The notes below the pieces were generated by a model that saw only the letters and a program-made list of their open reading frames with translations, was not told where the DNA came from and did no database searches. 64,000 nt of DNA, from positions 1,819,149 to 1,883,148 of the forward strand of contig JBCAML010000004.1 of NCBI GenBank assembly GCA_038503075.1, written 5' to 3'. Source of the stretch: Gyromitra esculenta. Taxonomy: Eukaryota > Ascomycota > Pezizomycetes > Pezizales > Discinaceae. The first letter of the stretch is position 1, and each line of letters begins with the position of its first letter. Position numbers and translations under genes: made by a program. Shown here one piece after another: positions 49,411 to 60,442 of the stretch.

Positions 49411-50399
49411 ATGAAGTTTGCATTCGGGCCAGAAGGTAGGTTCTTCTTTGAGGGCTCAGATCATACGATATGGTAAGTGCCGCTCATTTAATATTCCTTA
49501 TTGTCTCTATTTTGGTGGCTCCTAGGTTTTATTTCTTACACCAAACATCCAGGGAGAACGTCCCACCGGGTCTCAGACTAAGGGTTGACTTGATTTCGAG
49601 TATTAAAAAAATGCACTGTGTTTCGTTTGGGGAAGGCGGGAGCTATTACATTAGATATCTCAGGAGAAGCGGTTCATTCTATAGAAGTTTGCAACCCCCC
49701 ACCCCCCTTTCCTTACCCGTGAATTTCGGTGGTGGCATTTTTTTTTGACAATCTCATGGTTTAGATTATGACTTGCGCGAGAATTATAAGTTACTTGATC
49801 AGTGGATTGAAGAAGGAAATTTGGGAAATCTAGGCACAGTACTCCAGGTTTGCTTAGGACCGAATGGTAGTTTCTGGGCAGCATCCGACGAGAAATATAG
49901 ATGGAGCGGACTCCCGACTTCCCTCGAAGGGAAGATCCAGAGCAAAATCGGTCTATACGGATGGGTTGAAAAGCCAATGATGGTTACGTTGGGGGTAAAC
50001 GATAATTATGTGGTTAAATGGAGTAGTGGGGAATATTCTTGGAGCTTGGGAGAGTATTCGGCGCTTGAAAAGACATTATCTAGACTTTCAAGTTCCTCAC
50101 TTTCGATTCTAGTCGGTACAACATCACATTGACACTGGGAAACTAGCTGACAAACCCCTGTAGTCTATTTCACTAAATGCATTCAAAGCTAGCCAGTACT
50201 TCCTTGAGCTCAGTAATGGAACTGCTTACTTGTATGTTATTAACCCCCACCCACGGCTGAATAATATGAGATTAAAGTTGTGACGACGACCCTGCTGACA
50301 AGCATATGCCGCCTTAGAAATGCAGGTAATGGGCTGATCCATTTGCTGCCAGATAAGATTGAGGCTAGCATCCCCAAAAAACGTCGTCTTGAATTGTGA
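49411..50399 (+). CDS. Beta-repeat protein of unknown function, 239 residues
   Basis: Five exons (49411..49472, 49526..49686, 49765..50111, 50164..50231, 50318..50399) join in phase. I do not recognise the family. The protein is built from about four copies of one loose pattern, V-x-L/F-G-x-x-G-x-Y/F followed by an aromatic end. Examples are FAFGPEGRFFFEGSDHTIW, CVSFGEGGSYYIRY, VCLGPNGSFWAASDEKYRW and VTLGVNDNYVVKWSSGEYSW. SISLNAFKASQYFLEL is a weaker fifth. Such strands suggest a propeller- or barrel-like fold. No signal peptide is present. The tail is basic (IPKKRRLEL). Exons 1-3 are convincing; the last two exons are chosen because they keep the frame and continue the repeat. Confidence 0.5.
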
Positions 50400-51100
50400 T
50401 TGGCAGGTATAAGATAGGAAATTGACAGTAGAAGAATTGATCGTGGATATTAAACTAGAATGTCACGAAACCTTTTCACTAGGAAAATATTTTCGGCGTA
50501 GATTGGCAGAAAAGTTCAAGTATCAGTACCCGAGTAAATTTTTGCGCGCACATAGCCATACGATGACAGTTAGGTGGATCGCACGTATGTACTACATGTA
50601 TATACTTTGCCTGGGCACCCAAAAGAACGCCCAAAAAGCTGGTGTAATAAATCGCCAGGTTACATATACGTGCATATACTAAAACAATTTAGAAGAATGG
50701 AAACTCACGAACCAAACACCTATATAGAGTACTCTCGCTTATTAGTTAATTTCACCCTACACTCATGGCAACAGCTTCTTTCATCAGGGAATTACGCTTA
50801 TTACACTACTTTAATGTAAAAGATTCTGATGGTACAAGGCTACTTTTAAACAGCAGGAAGGGGTCGCCCAAAGTGTCTTAGAAGCGATCGAGTGATAGAC
50901 GAAGTGCTTAGTCACGGTTGTGGTTCACTGTTCTTGGCGGCTTTGAGGCCACAGTTCGCGATCCGTTGCTCGCGCTCTCCTCCGAAACCAGCAGCTTCAC
51001 TCCCTTTTTCTTCTTTTCAAGCTCTACGATAATAACGTCCTGTGACTCGCCGTTCGCCTTCGACGTAACCGCCGTATAATTTCGATTCTGCAACCCAACG
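50400..51100. other. Intergenic
   Basis: A 0.7-kb gap before the lectin gene. Frames on either strand (50422..50682 plus, 50908..51315 minus) lack family features. Confidence 0.45.
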
Positions 51101-52422
51101 ATGCTTTTTTCGAGCTGGAGCTCGACCGTGGCGAGGGGCGTGGTGTCCGGTCTACTTGGTTTGCTAGCCCTGCAGGCACAGTCGGCTTCCGGGCAATCTT
51201 CAGCGGATGAAGATATCAAAACTGTGCCCCTGAGAACACACAGTTTGTACCAGGTTTGTTGGCACGAAACTCTTGCTCGAAAGAGGCTCCAGCAGTTGAC
51301 TCCGGATATAGCCATACCTCGACTCAGAACTTCAGAGCCGGTGGTTCGATTGGGGTGGAGACACCATCATTCGCGCGGATCAGTAAGTTGCGCGCCTCTC
51401 TCACGCAGAATATTAATTTTAAGTTGAGGGCGCGGATTGACTTTTGCCCACCTTAGGTATATCCGCTTGACTTCAGATAGACAGTCTCAGTCTGGGTGGA
51501 TATGGTCCCGTCTGCCATTGACAGCTACAAACTGGGAGGTAGGACAACTCCCTAGAACCCCACGAAACCGAAAAAGCGAAAGAGAAATTAACGAGAGGAT
51601 GCCGAGGAGTAGATCGAGTTCGAATTCAAAATTCATGGAACCGGAAACCTCTACGGTGATGGAATGGCTATGTGGATCACGAAGCAAAGAGCTCTTACCG
51701 GTCCTGTCTTTGGTTCAGTCGATAAATTTGAGGGTTTAGGAATTTTCTTTGATACCTATAAGAATAACCGCCCAGGCGTTATTTTCCCATACGTCATGGC
51801 TATGCTTGGTACTGTTACTCCGACTGGTGGAGTTATATTTTGAGAGGAAAACATGTTCTAACACTGCTATATGTTTTTAGGTGATGGCGAAACGTCCTAT
51901 AACCATGCAGATGACGGAAAGGACACCGAGTTGGCGGGGTGTTCGGCTAGAGGTCTGCGCGGCGCAGTAATCCCCACCAAGGGGAAGCTCACCTACTTTC
52001 AGGAAAACTACCTTCAACTTGAGTTGCAGTACAAGAACGAGGACCAGTGGGTCACGTGCTTCAATGTACACAATGTTACTCTGCCTCAGATAGCTTATCT
52101 TGGGTTCACAGCGCACTGCGGAGAGCTTACTGGTAAGCCCACCTTGGTTTGGGATTATATTTGCTTTTGTCGGCGGCACTGACATGACGCAGACAACCAT
52201 GACATCTTAACCATCTCATCTAAAAACCTTTACTCAATCAACCCCAACCGTCCAACTTCTGGCAAACAAACTATCAGACCTAACAAGATAACACAGCCAC
52301 CTGCTACATCTGGCGGATGGGGCTGGTTCTTCCTTAAGTTCATTGTCTTTATTGTCGTCGTTGTGGGTGGGTATGCCGGTTATACGGCGTACAGAGCTCA
52401 GAGACGAACTTCGCGTTTCTAA
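51101..52422 (+). CDS. L-type (legume-like) lectin cargo receptor, VIP36/Emp46-47 type
   Basis: Exons 51101..51253, 51312..51382, 51457..51538, 51613..51808, 51881..52132 and 52193..52422 encode 327 residues. A signal peptide (GLLGLLALQAQSASG) is followed by the lectin domain. Its segments are LQSRWFDWGGDTIIRADQYI, SDRQSQSGWIWSRLPL, EFEFKIHGTGNLYGDGMAMW and GLGIFFDTYKNNRP, with DGETSYNHADD carrying the calcium/sugar residues. GFTAHCGELTDNHDILTI follows. A single C-terminal membrane helix (FIVFIVVVVGGYAGY) and a short cytosolic tail ending RTSRF complete it. These lectins bind high-mannose glycoproteins and cycle between ER and Golgi. The aromatic end of the tail may aid COPII export. Confidence 0.92.
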
Positions 52423-53804
52423 TTCCCTACTTACCTGATCACTCCCTCTCTTTTCCTCTTCCCAGTTGACCATTCTTGTGTACGATTTTCCTTCTGTCTG
52501 TTTTCCGTGCGTATGTTTGGCAGATTTGATGAATGATTATCTTAGGAAAAGGAAACAAAAGCGCTCATTACATCCCATCTCTCTCACAAATATTAGTCTG
52601 TTTTTATATCCCATTCTTTCCTGCTGTTCTGATCTTGTGTTTTTGTTACTTCGTTCGAGTCCTTTGGCATGGCTTTTTAACGGAAGCGCGAGCGTTGGCG
52701 CACGTGTGTACCGGTATATTGTAAGTTGTGGTAGCTGTGAGAGACGTGGGGTGGAAGTGCGTTTTATGTTAAGTTGTATATTACTGAACATGGAACTCTT
52801 GTAAAAGAACAAAAAAAAGGTTGCCTGAAAGGAGAAACGTGCTATTTTGTTTGAAGATACATTCACAGCTATAGCGAACAGCTGTTAGATCATCTAATTA
52901 TAAATTATAAAGTAAATGTGAGTTACTGAGCGGTGTTTGGAACTCTATGGAGATGTAGAGATGCTTCATAGATCCCTCCAGCGACTTCATTTAATTCGGA
53001 CCTCAAACATTGCCTTGAAAGAGGACATTCAGCTTGAAAGCTAGAAACTAAAAAAAATCTTCTAGGGAGTTTTGCTTAAAAGAATAAAGTGTTGCCCCTT
53101 GATCTCATTCACTTCGTCTCAAGCCATAGATACCCCTAATCTCTTCACTGACACTATCCACTGATTTCCACACCTGAAAACTGCATAATGCCCAAATATT
53201 GGAACCCTGATGCGCCAACGCCAGTTCTCTCTTTGACGGGACTGAGACGGAGAACTCAAATCTTCCAGGCCAAACTGCGTCCGCACATCGCTATTGTGGA
53301 TGGCGTGGTTGAGGTGGTGACGCAGAAGGTCTATAATGGCCTTGGTTACTTTTTTGCCTGCCTCCCTGGGCTGTGATAGTATAGAATATATACAGAATGA
53401 GCAAATCGTCTGTTGCTACCCACGGCGATTATCTAAGTACGGCTATATTTTACATTGTTTAAAACCTAACCCCTTGCCCTAAGGAATATTCGCGGAATTT
53501 TATCTTATTCAGATATCTCTCACCTACGCCTCCATGTTCTGTTTCTCATGATACTGGTTGGTTAAGTTGAAATCGCCTTATAGAAATTTGAGCATCATTT
53601 TTGTAAGGGGAATATTGGCTGAGATAGCAGTAGACGCTACGTAGACCCTCTATTTCGACAATACTTTCGTCTCGCGTAAGCAAAATACACATCCACAAGA
53701 AGATCAAGGCTAAAGTTTCTTGAAATTTAGCACCATTACAAAGGTAACAAGTAGCCCTAGCTATGGCTGATCTACCTTAGACTAGAGAGAATACTGCTCA
53801 GCTA
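52423..53804. other. Intergenic
   Basis: Between convergent lectin and cysteine-protein genes. A 62-codon plus frame at 53188..53376 lacks support and is listed among rejected items. Otherwise AT-rich. Confidence 0.45.
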
Positions 53805-54359
53805 TTACACATGATATATATTAATATCAGTCCATTCAGACCCAGCATGAAACTTGAAGCTAGCATATCCACCAATCCTCCCATTGCGACCACACCCTGC
53901 GTTAACGAGCTCCTGCAGAATTTCCGCAGCGTCTTGACAGCTGAGAGGGTAGCTGCGTTGACTGGAAGCCGAGCATCTTCCAATAGCGGCGTCGCTCCAA
54001 CGGACGAGTTCGGTGCATTGGTTATCCCTGGGCGCAGGGTAGTTGCACATTTCACTCAAGTTCAAGATCGCGATGGTGGCTACTACGTCTGCGAGTTTGG
54101 GACTCTTGTCGCTTGTTTGACAGTGGAGTTGAAGCATTGGTCTGGCGGTACGGAGGTGGGTGCCGAGGATGGTTTCGCCGATGAGAGTGTGGTCCGATGC
54201 ACTGTGAGGAGTTTTTATAGCAGAATCGTACTCAGCGGGAGACTGTGGGTTGGGGATCGCGGGAATTTTAGACCAATCGGTTTCGGTCGAGAGAGGGATG
54301 GACTGAACGAAGGTGGCGAAGGCCAACGCGAGGATGGAAATGACGCTGGTAAAGATCAT
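53805..54359 (-). CDS. Small secreted cysteine-containing protein
   Basis: A single frame of 184 residues. The N-terminus is a clear signal peptide (MIFTSVISILALAFATFVQS). The mature part has six cysteines, which could form three disulfides. The C-terminal part reads CQDAAEILQELVNAGC followed by GRIGGYASFKFHAGSEWTDI, a helix plus glycine-rich strand typical of many ascomycete secreted proteins without known role. No enzymatic motif is seen. It could be a cell-wall protein or an effector-like protein; the sequence alone cannot decide. No intron is needed. Confidence 0.6.
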   Translation of the reverse strand: MIFTSVISILALAFATFVQSIPLSTETDWSKIPAIPNPQSPAEYDSAIKTPHSASDHTLIGETILGTHLRTARPMLQLHCQTSDKSPKLADVVATIAILNLSEMCNYPAPRDNQCTELVRWSDAAIGRCSASSQRSYPLSCQDAAEILQELVNAGCGRNGRIGGYASFKFHAGSEWTDINIYHV

Positions 54360-55227
54360 TTCGATGTTTTTTTCTTCCTCTCTTAATGTTGAGACCGGCG
54401 ATGAAAAGAAAATGTAGGAGAGAGGGGAGAACTGTGAGGATTTCAGTTAATTTATACTTGGCTTAAGAAGTATAAAGTTCTATTGTACGTACATGTATCC
54501 TAGTAACATTAAGCATTGAATCACGTACTCCTCCAATACGGCACCGGGGAGGGGAGTGAAATTGGTACGGTATTCGTACACCGCTCTCACGAATGCGGGA
54601 GTAAAGCGATAGTGCTGCAGAGTTCTCAGAGGTAATACGGCAGTCATCCTGACTTATTCCTACGCTTTCTAATACGGTCCCAAAAATGCCCCACTTTCCG
54701 GTACTGTAGGCTTGCTAGTATTATTACTGTGATTAAGATTTATGCCATTGAAAGATACGTGCTGGATCCCCAAATCCCTAGGCTATTAAGTTAGCAAAGA
54801 AATCACAAGAAATCACTCGTCAAATAATATCCACCTAAATCACTTTAGTCTTATTTAACCTACGCCAAATCCTCGGAGCTAGTATAAGTTGATCCTAAGA
54901 TCCCGAATATGATGTTTCTACACATATAATGCTATTCTCAACACACATGAGGTGCAATCAAAACTTGGTAAGTAGCCAAACACAGTTTATCACTCGTCGT
55001 GTGTTAGCCCACGAAACACGGCCGTTTGAAAACACAACCGTAGCCCATTATAATAGAAATAATGACAATTTTATAACAGACCACCGTATGAAAAAAAAAC
55101 CAAATGTGACTACCCAAACTGAGCCAAAGCTACATGTAATAAGCTATAATTAAGCCCAAGAAATCTCCGCCAGATCAATAAACTCCTCCAATACACAGCC
55201 AACTGCCTAACCACCCTACTACCAATC
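54360..55227. other. Intergenic with dispersed-repeat copy B
   Basis: Divergent upstream regions of the secreted protein and the cutinase. Contains the repeat at 54513..54715; no gene found. Confidence 0.5.
54513..54715 (+). repeat. Dispersed repeat, copy B (best preserved)
   Basis: Aligns with copy A (minus strand, 14284-14500) over nearly its whole length and with copy C (63317-63490) over most of it. It is the most GC-rich of the three copies. No frame or terminal inverted repeat was found. Confidence 0.8.
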
Positions 55228-56307
55228 ATGAAGTCTTCAATGCTATCCCCAAAACATTTCTACCTCGCAGCAATCGCCCTGCTATGCACAACCATAACCC
55301 TCGTCCAACCAGCTCCCATCCCTCCCAGCACCAACATCACCATCTTCCCCAGCGCCCTCGACATATTCTCCCTGCCCCTCTCGGAACTCCTCCAGCGGCG
55401 CAACCAAAACATAACCGAATCCACCGCAGACGACCTCATCAACGGGCACTGCGCAGACGTGATCCTAATCTTTGCGCGCGGCACCTCCAACGCCGGCAAC
55501 ATCGGCAGCACTCTCGGCCGCCCGCTCCTCGAGAGTATGAGGCTGCGATTCAACGAGAGTGTGATCGGACAAGGAGTCTTACCGTATCCGGCCACACCGC
55601 TAGGGTTCCTGCATGGTGGTTCGAATACCGGTGCGAGGAGTATGGCAGGGTTGACGTTGAGGGCGGTGGAGCAGTGTCCGGATGCGAAATTGGTGCTTGG
55701 GGGATTTAGGTATGAGTTACCGTGGCGGCGGTGGTGTTTTTGCTGATTGCTAGGTAGTCAAGGCGCACAGGTTCTTCGGAAAACACTTGGTCTATTGCCG
55801 GCGAGAGTTGCTCCGCATGTAGCTGCAGTCTTACTCATTTCAGATAGTAAGTTTAGGAGGGCCGTGCCAGGGCCGTTTGCTGGGAAGGTTGTGGCGCTTT
55901 GTAAACGGGGTGACTGGGTTTGTGATAGGAAGTTTGACGTTTGGACGGGTGCGCATTTTTCGTATGTTTATCTCCCGTATATCGACTCGATTGTTAGGGA
56001 GCTCCATGAGAGGGTTAGGGGGGTGCGGCGCTATGAAGTGAGTGTTCTGGATGGTGAGTTGATGTGGAGGATGGGAGGATCGGATGGTAGGGAGATGGCT
56101 GAAGAGGCAGAGCTAGTCGACGAGGACGTTGATGAGGCAGTTTTGAGAATGTTGGAGGTGGATGGAATGGAATTCTCGGAGGAAATAGACCAAGAGGAAT
56201 TGGATGAAGAGGAATTCACTGGAATAATGGCCCGAGAAACCGCGGAGGGCTGGGGAAGGAGCCTTGAGGATAATATGGCCATGCGCGATTCATCTGATGT
56301 TTACTAG
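55228..56307 (+). CDS. Cutinase-family esterase with a long acidic C-terminal tail
   Basis: Exons 55228..55709 and 55758..56307 encode 343 residues, against about 200-230 for ordinary cutinases. A signal peptide (FYLAAIALLCTTITLVQPAP) precedes the fold. The first strand and oxyanion region is CADVILIFARGTSNAGNIG. The nucleophile is in GGFSQGAQV (Ser161), and Asp213 and His227 lie in CKRGDWVC and GAHFSYV. The four cutinase cysteines are present (HCAD with QCPD; Cys209-Cys216). Family members hydrolyse cutin or other polyesters and triglycerides outside the cell. From about residue 245 the chain continues with ~95 residues rich in Glu and Asp (LVDEDVDEAV, EEIDQEELDEEEF), which the family does not normally have. 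The second exon begins exactly at the nucleophile Ser codon split. Confidence 0.9.
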
Positions 56308-56463
56308 AATCTATGGGCGCCACTGGAACCCCGAATAATCTGTCCTTATGGAATGGAGAGAGAAATAGTTAATTGTATATAACTTGAAACAATTACCCCA
56401 ACTTTTTGCGAACGCCGCCGCCCACGCACAAAAACAATATTACGTTAATTCCTTCCTTCCTTC

Positions 56464-58191
56464 CTATTCTTCCCCTCGGTCCATATCATCTCTCCGCCTC
56501 TTTCCTCCCTTGCCCGCCATCTTCCCTCCTCCTCTACCACCCCTGCCACCAGACCCACCGCTCCTTCCTTCACCCCGACCATTACCACGCTTCTCTTTCT
56601 CCTCTCTCATCTGCTTTGCGGCCTCTCTCTGTGCCTCACCCACACGCTCGCTAAACACCAGGACATTTTCCTCCTCAGCTTCAAACTCGGGGATCTTTTT
56701 GCCCAGTGCAGCTTCGATCCGCAAGAACAGCTCAACATCGTACTGCGTCACAATCGAGATCGAACGCCCAGAGCGACCAGCACGCGCGGTACGGCCAACG
56801 CGGTGAATATAGGTTTTGCTATCCTGCGCAAGGTCATGATTGATTACACAATCAACAAACGGACTGCACACCATTAGCATCAAACCCTATAATAGGGCCA
56901 ATGATAAAACATACATATCCAACCCTCTCGCCGCCACATCCGTCGCAACGAGAATATTCCGACTCCCACTCTTAAATTTATTCAGAGCGCCCAACCTCGC
57001 ACTCTGGCTCATCTGCCCATTCAGCGGGACCGCCTTGAACCCTAGATGTCGCAACAGGATTGCCAGGCGATTCGTCTCCTGCACTGTGCGTGTAAACACC
57101 ATGATCGTCTGCCCCGCAAACTCGTTCATCAGGTACACCAGATATGTATCTTTGTGTTTAAACGGGATAAAGAGGAACCTCTGGATCAGCGTCGACACAG
57201 TGCTATATTTGCTACTGACCGAGACGCGCACAGGACTACTGAGACTTGCGCGCTGCAGCTTCTCAACCTTACTCGTCATCGTCGCCGAAAACAGATATGT
57301 ATTTCGTGTCTTTGGGATAACCTTCAAGATCTTATCCAGGATCGGACCAAAATCCATATCCAGCAGTCGATCTGCCTCATCCATAACCAGATACTTCAAG
57401 CTGCGCAGCGAGAATCCTTTCGTGTTCTCCAGATGGTCGAGAAGGCGTCCAGGTGTCGCAACAAGGATATGCGGCTTCTTCCCAAGTGCGACAGACTGCG
57501 TCATCATGTCCATTCCACCGACGATTACGGCGCAACGTACCCCAATGCTGCCGCCGAGGGCCTCGAATTGGTCCGAGATCTGGAAGGCGAGTTCGCGTGT
57601 TGGCGCGAGGATGCATGCGAACAGGCCGGTGGGGTTGTTCCAGAGGGCTTGTAGGATTGGGAGGGCGAAGGCGGCGGTTTTTCCGGAGCCGGTTTCAGCG
57701 AGTGCGATTACGTCTTTGCCGGAGAGGGCGACGGGGATGGATTCGACTTGGATTGGGGTGGGGGTTTTGTAGTTGAGGTTTATGCAGGCTTCGCAGAGAG
57801 AGTCCATTACGCCCTGGTGAGTGTTTTGTCAGTAATTAGGTATTAAGGCATTGGGGGAGGTTTGTACCAATTCTTTAAAGGTCTTGATTGCAGTTGGTTC
57901 TGAACTTGCAGCTTCGGCGGGTGTGGGTATATCCTTAGTTTCGGGTGTCTCTTCTCCTTCTTTCTCCTCTGCTACCGCCTCGTCTTCATCCTCGTCTTCA
58001 TCCTCGTCTTCATCTTCATCCCCATCCTCTCCATCTTCGCCCTCCGGATCAGACTCCTCCACCACCGGCACCTTCGACTTCTTCGAGCCCTTCGCAGTTC
58101 CCAACTTCAAATCCCTCGTCACCTCTTTCTTCCCTACCGCAGCTACCGCACCATGCGACGTCTTCCTCTTTTTAACCGGACCTTCAACCAT
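56464..58191 (-). CDS. RRP3: DEAD-box rRNA helicase RRP3 (DDX47)
   Basis: Exons 58191..57868, 57813..56915 and 56863..56464 encode 540 residues. A basic, then highly acidic N-terminal extension (Asp/Glu alternation from a TCATCC-type repeat near 57975-58025) precedes the helicase core. Motifs appear in order: [14 protein letters not shown] with the Q motif [14 protein letters not shown] (I), PTRELAFQ (Ia), TPGRLLDH (Ib), DEAD (II), SAT (III), [12 protein letters not shown] (IV), ARGLDI (V) and [10 protein letters not shown] (VI). RRP3 acts in the nucleolus in processing of 18S rRNA precursors. The C-terminus is an RGG-like Gly/Arg-rich tail, common in this helicase. It is divergent from the neurochondrin-like gene, with 266 bases between starts. 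Confidence 0.96.
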
Positions 58192-58457
58192 ATCTGCGAA
58201 AAATAAATAACAATCCCGTAGCCGTTCGTAGTAGAAAGGAGGAAAAGAAAAAAGACACCCCCACTATAAAAAGTTAACTAAAATAATTTCAGGCCCCAGC
58301 TTACCCGGCCTCCACCAAAGGCCAGGGTTATTTACACGGCAACTACCGCGGATAGAGTATTCTACATACCACCAGATAAGTACATGTAGTGCCTATTAAT
58401 AAAACAACCAACCTTCTCGTTACATATTTACTATACGTCATTCTACATACAAAAACA

Positions 58458-60442
58458 ATGGCGGACACACCAACAGATTCACAAACCGTAGAGCAATGTC
58501 TCTCGTTCCTCTCCCGCAAAGACGATACCTCCCGTTTCGTCGGGCTGGCTATGTTGAGTTCCTTCCTGACGCATATACAAGAGCGACAGGTACTAGTACG
58601 ATGCTGGGAAGCGCTGGATCCGCGATTTCTGGACCGGCTGTTGAGGGCTGGTTTGTACTCTGTTGTTGGAATGCTGGAGGCTAGATGGATGGTTAACTGG
58701 GAATAGGAACGAAGAAGACCCCCGAGGAGGCGAAGGATATGGTTGAGTTGGCGGTCAACGTGATCCATGCGTTCGCGACGCTGCTTCCTGATGCTGCAGA
58801 GAACGAGACGCTTGTTGCGAGGGCGCCGAGGCTGGTTGGGGTGGTGGGGAAATGGTGGGTTGGCTCCTTGTATATATTTTCGAGGGAATGTCAATCTAAG
58901 TGGGTTTTGCTGCTTCGAAAACAGTTCACTGGTTACTACGGCTACTGTATTACAGACGCTGCTGGCGTTCTCGACAGGGAAGAAGGGGGCGGAAGCTATC
59001 TTGGGGATTCGGGATTTATCGCCGTTGGTGCAGATTTCGGTGGAGCATGAGACGGCGACACAGGTGCTATTATATGCATTTGTCAATGCATCGCCAAAGG
59101 CCGTGGAGGAAAAGCTAGAGACCTTCCTCCCAGAGCTATGTGATGGCATTTCCGGAATGGGGAAGCCACTGAGACTACAAGCACTAAGCTTCATGGGCGA
59201 GTTACTAACACGAATACCCCCCGAGGTAACTTCCAATTGACCCCTCAATGGTAGTCCAACTAACCAGTCTGGCAGCTCCTCCCCTCCTCCACAGCCTGGG
59301 CGACAACCCTCTACACCTCCATAGCAGCCGTAATAACCTCTCCCCACACCTCCAAAGAACGACACCACACAACAATCATCACCGCCTCCCTCCTACACCG
59401 CTACCCCCCATCCCTCCTCTTCGACTCCACCCCCCTTAATCCCACATCCGATAAACCATTCCTCTACTTCTTCCTGCAGCTAACCTTAATCGACCTCTGC
59501 GCCTCCTTTCCCTCACTAATGGAATCCCTCAACACCCCATCGTACGGCGCAACAGCCCACCGTCTTGCCTCAGCATTCGACATAATCGCCGCCTTCCTCG
59601 GCCACCTCGTCACCACCACATCCTTTAGCACATTCGCACTGACGCCCGATCTCCTCCTAAAGCTCCGCTCTGACCTCTCGGAGACCTTCGGTCTCACACT
59701 CGAGTTCTTGCGCGAGCGGTGGGACGCAGCGTTTGCGGGGGCTGAAGGATTCGAGGCGGGACACGAGGCGCATGGTACTCCGTTGAGTCTGACGTGGGAT
59801 TCGGGACTTACAGGTGGATTGTTGAAGGATCCGGTGGTGGTTGCCGGGGTGAGGGCGTTGAGTTTGTGGTTGAGGGAGGAGGAGAGTCTAAGGGCTGAAG
59901 CGGGTGGTATGGTGGATTTCTTCCTGGGACTGTGGACGCGTGGGTTGGAGGCTGGGGTGGATTACAGGGTGTGGGTTGTGGGTGCGCTGGAGGGGGTGGT
60001 GGAGGAGGAACATGGGAGGGTGCAGTTTGTAAAGTATGGTGGGTGGGGGGTTGTGTGGGGTGATTTGAAGCGGATTTACCAGGATTCGAGTGCGGTTGAG
60101 GAGGATGTGAAGCTGGCGGTCGCAGAAGCGAGGCTGCTAGTTGAAGTGGTGACTATGGAGGGACGGTGTGAGGAAGGGTGGGTCAAGGATGTGGTGGGAG
60201 TTGCGAATATTAAGGGAACAGGTGGGAGTAGGTTGGAACTAGATGCGGAGGTGTTGAAGCTGGCGAGCGCGTGTTTGGCAAATGTGGGCAGAGGGAACAG
60301 AAAGAGGCTTGAGGGGGAGGCGAGGAAAGTGAAGGAGGTGGCGGGGAGGTTGATGGCGGATTTAGGGAGGAAGCAAGGGGAAGAAGCGACGCTGGCGTTG
60401 GTGGTGGAGGTCTTGGAGGAGATGGAGGAGATGGGATACTGA
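58458..60442 (+). CDS. Neurochondrin-family (armadillo-like) protein
   Basis: Exons 58458..58650, 58707..58854, 58925..59225 and 59276..60442 encode 602 residues. The N-terminus (VEQCLSFLSRKDDTSRFVGLAMLSSFL) and repeated helical segments (LVTTATVLQTLLAFSTGKKG, PLRLQALSFMGELLTRIP) fit the neurochondrin/DUF1941 superhelix. The middle holds a Leu-rich run (KPFLYFFLQLTLIDLCASF), and the last third is helical and charged. Animal neurochondrin is a cytoplasmic scaffold; the fungal role is unknown. Exon 2 ends at a GTGGGT donor, giving the junction GKCSLVTTA, which is the weakest point of the model. No signal peptide or membrane anchor is evident. Confidence 0.82.

Noticed and set aside
50908..51315. 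135-codon minus-strand frame
   Set aside because: It overlaps exons 1 and 2 of the lectin gene in antisense and shows no family motif. Its right half is the shadow of coding sequence.
53188..53376. 62-codon plus-strand frame (MPKYWNPDAP...)
   Set aside because: No family resemblance, no splice partners and no supporting context; length is within chance expectation.
55848..55871. GTAAGT...CCAG inside the cutinase considered as an intron
   Set aside because: At 24 bases it is below any plausible intron length, and the reading frame across it continues the fold normally.
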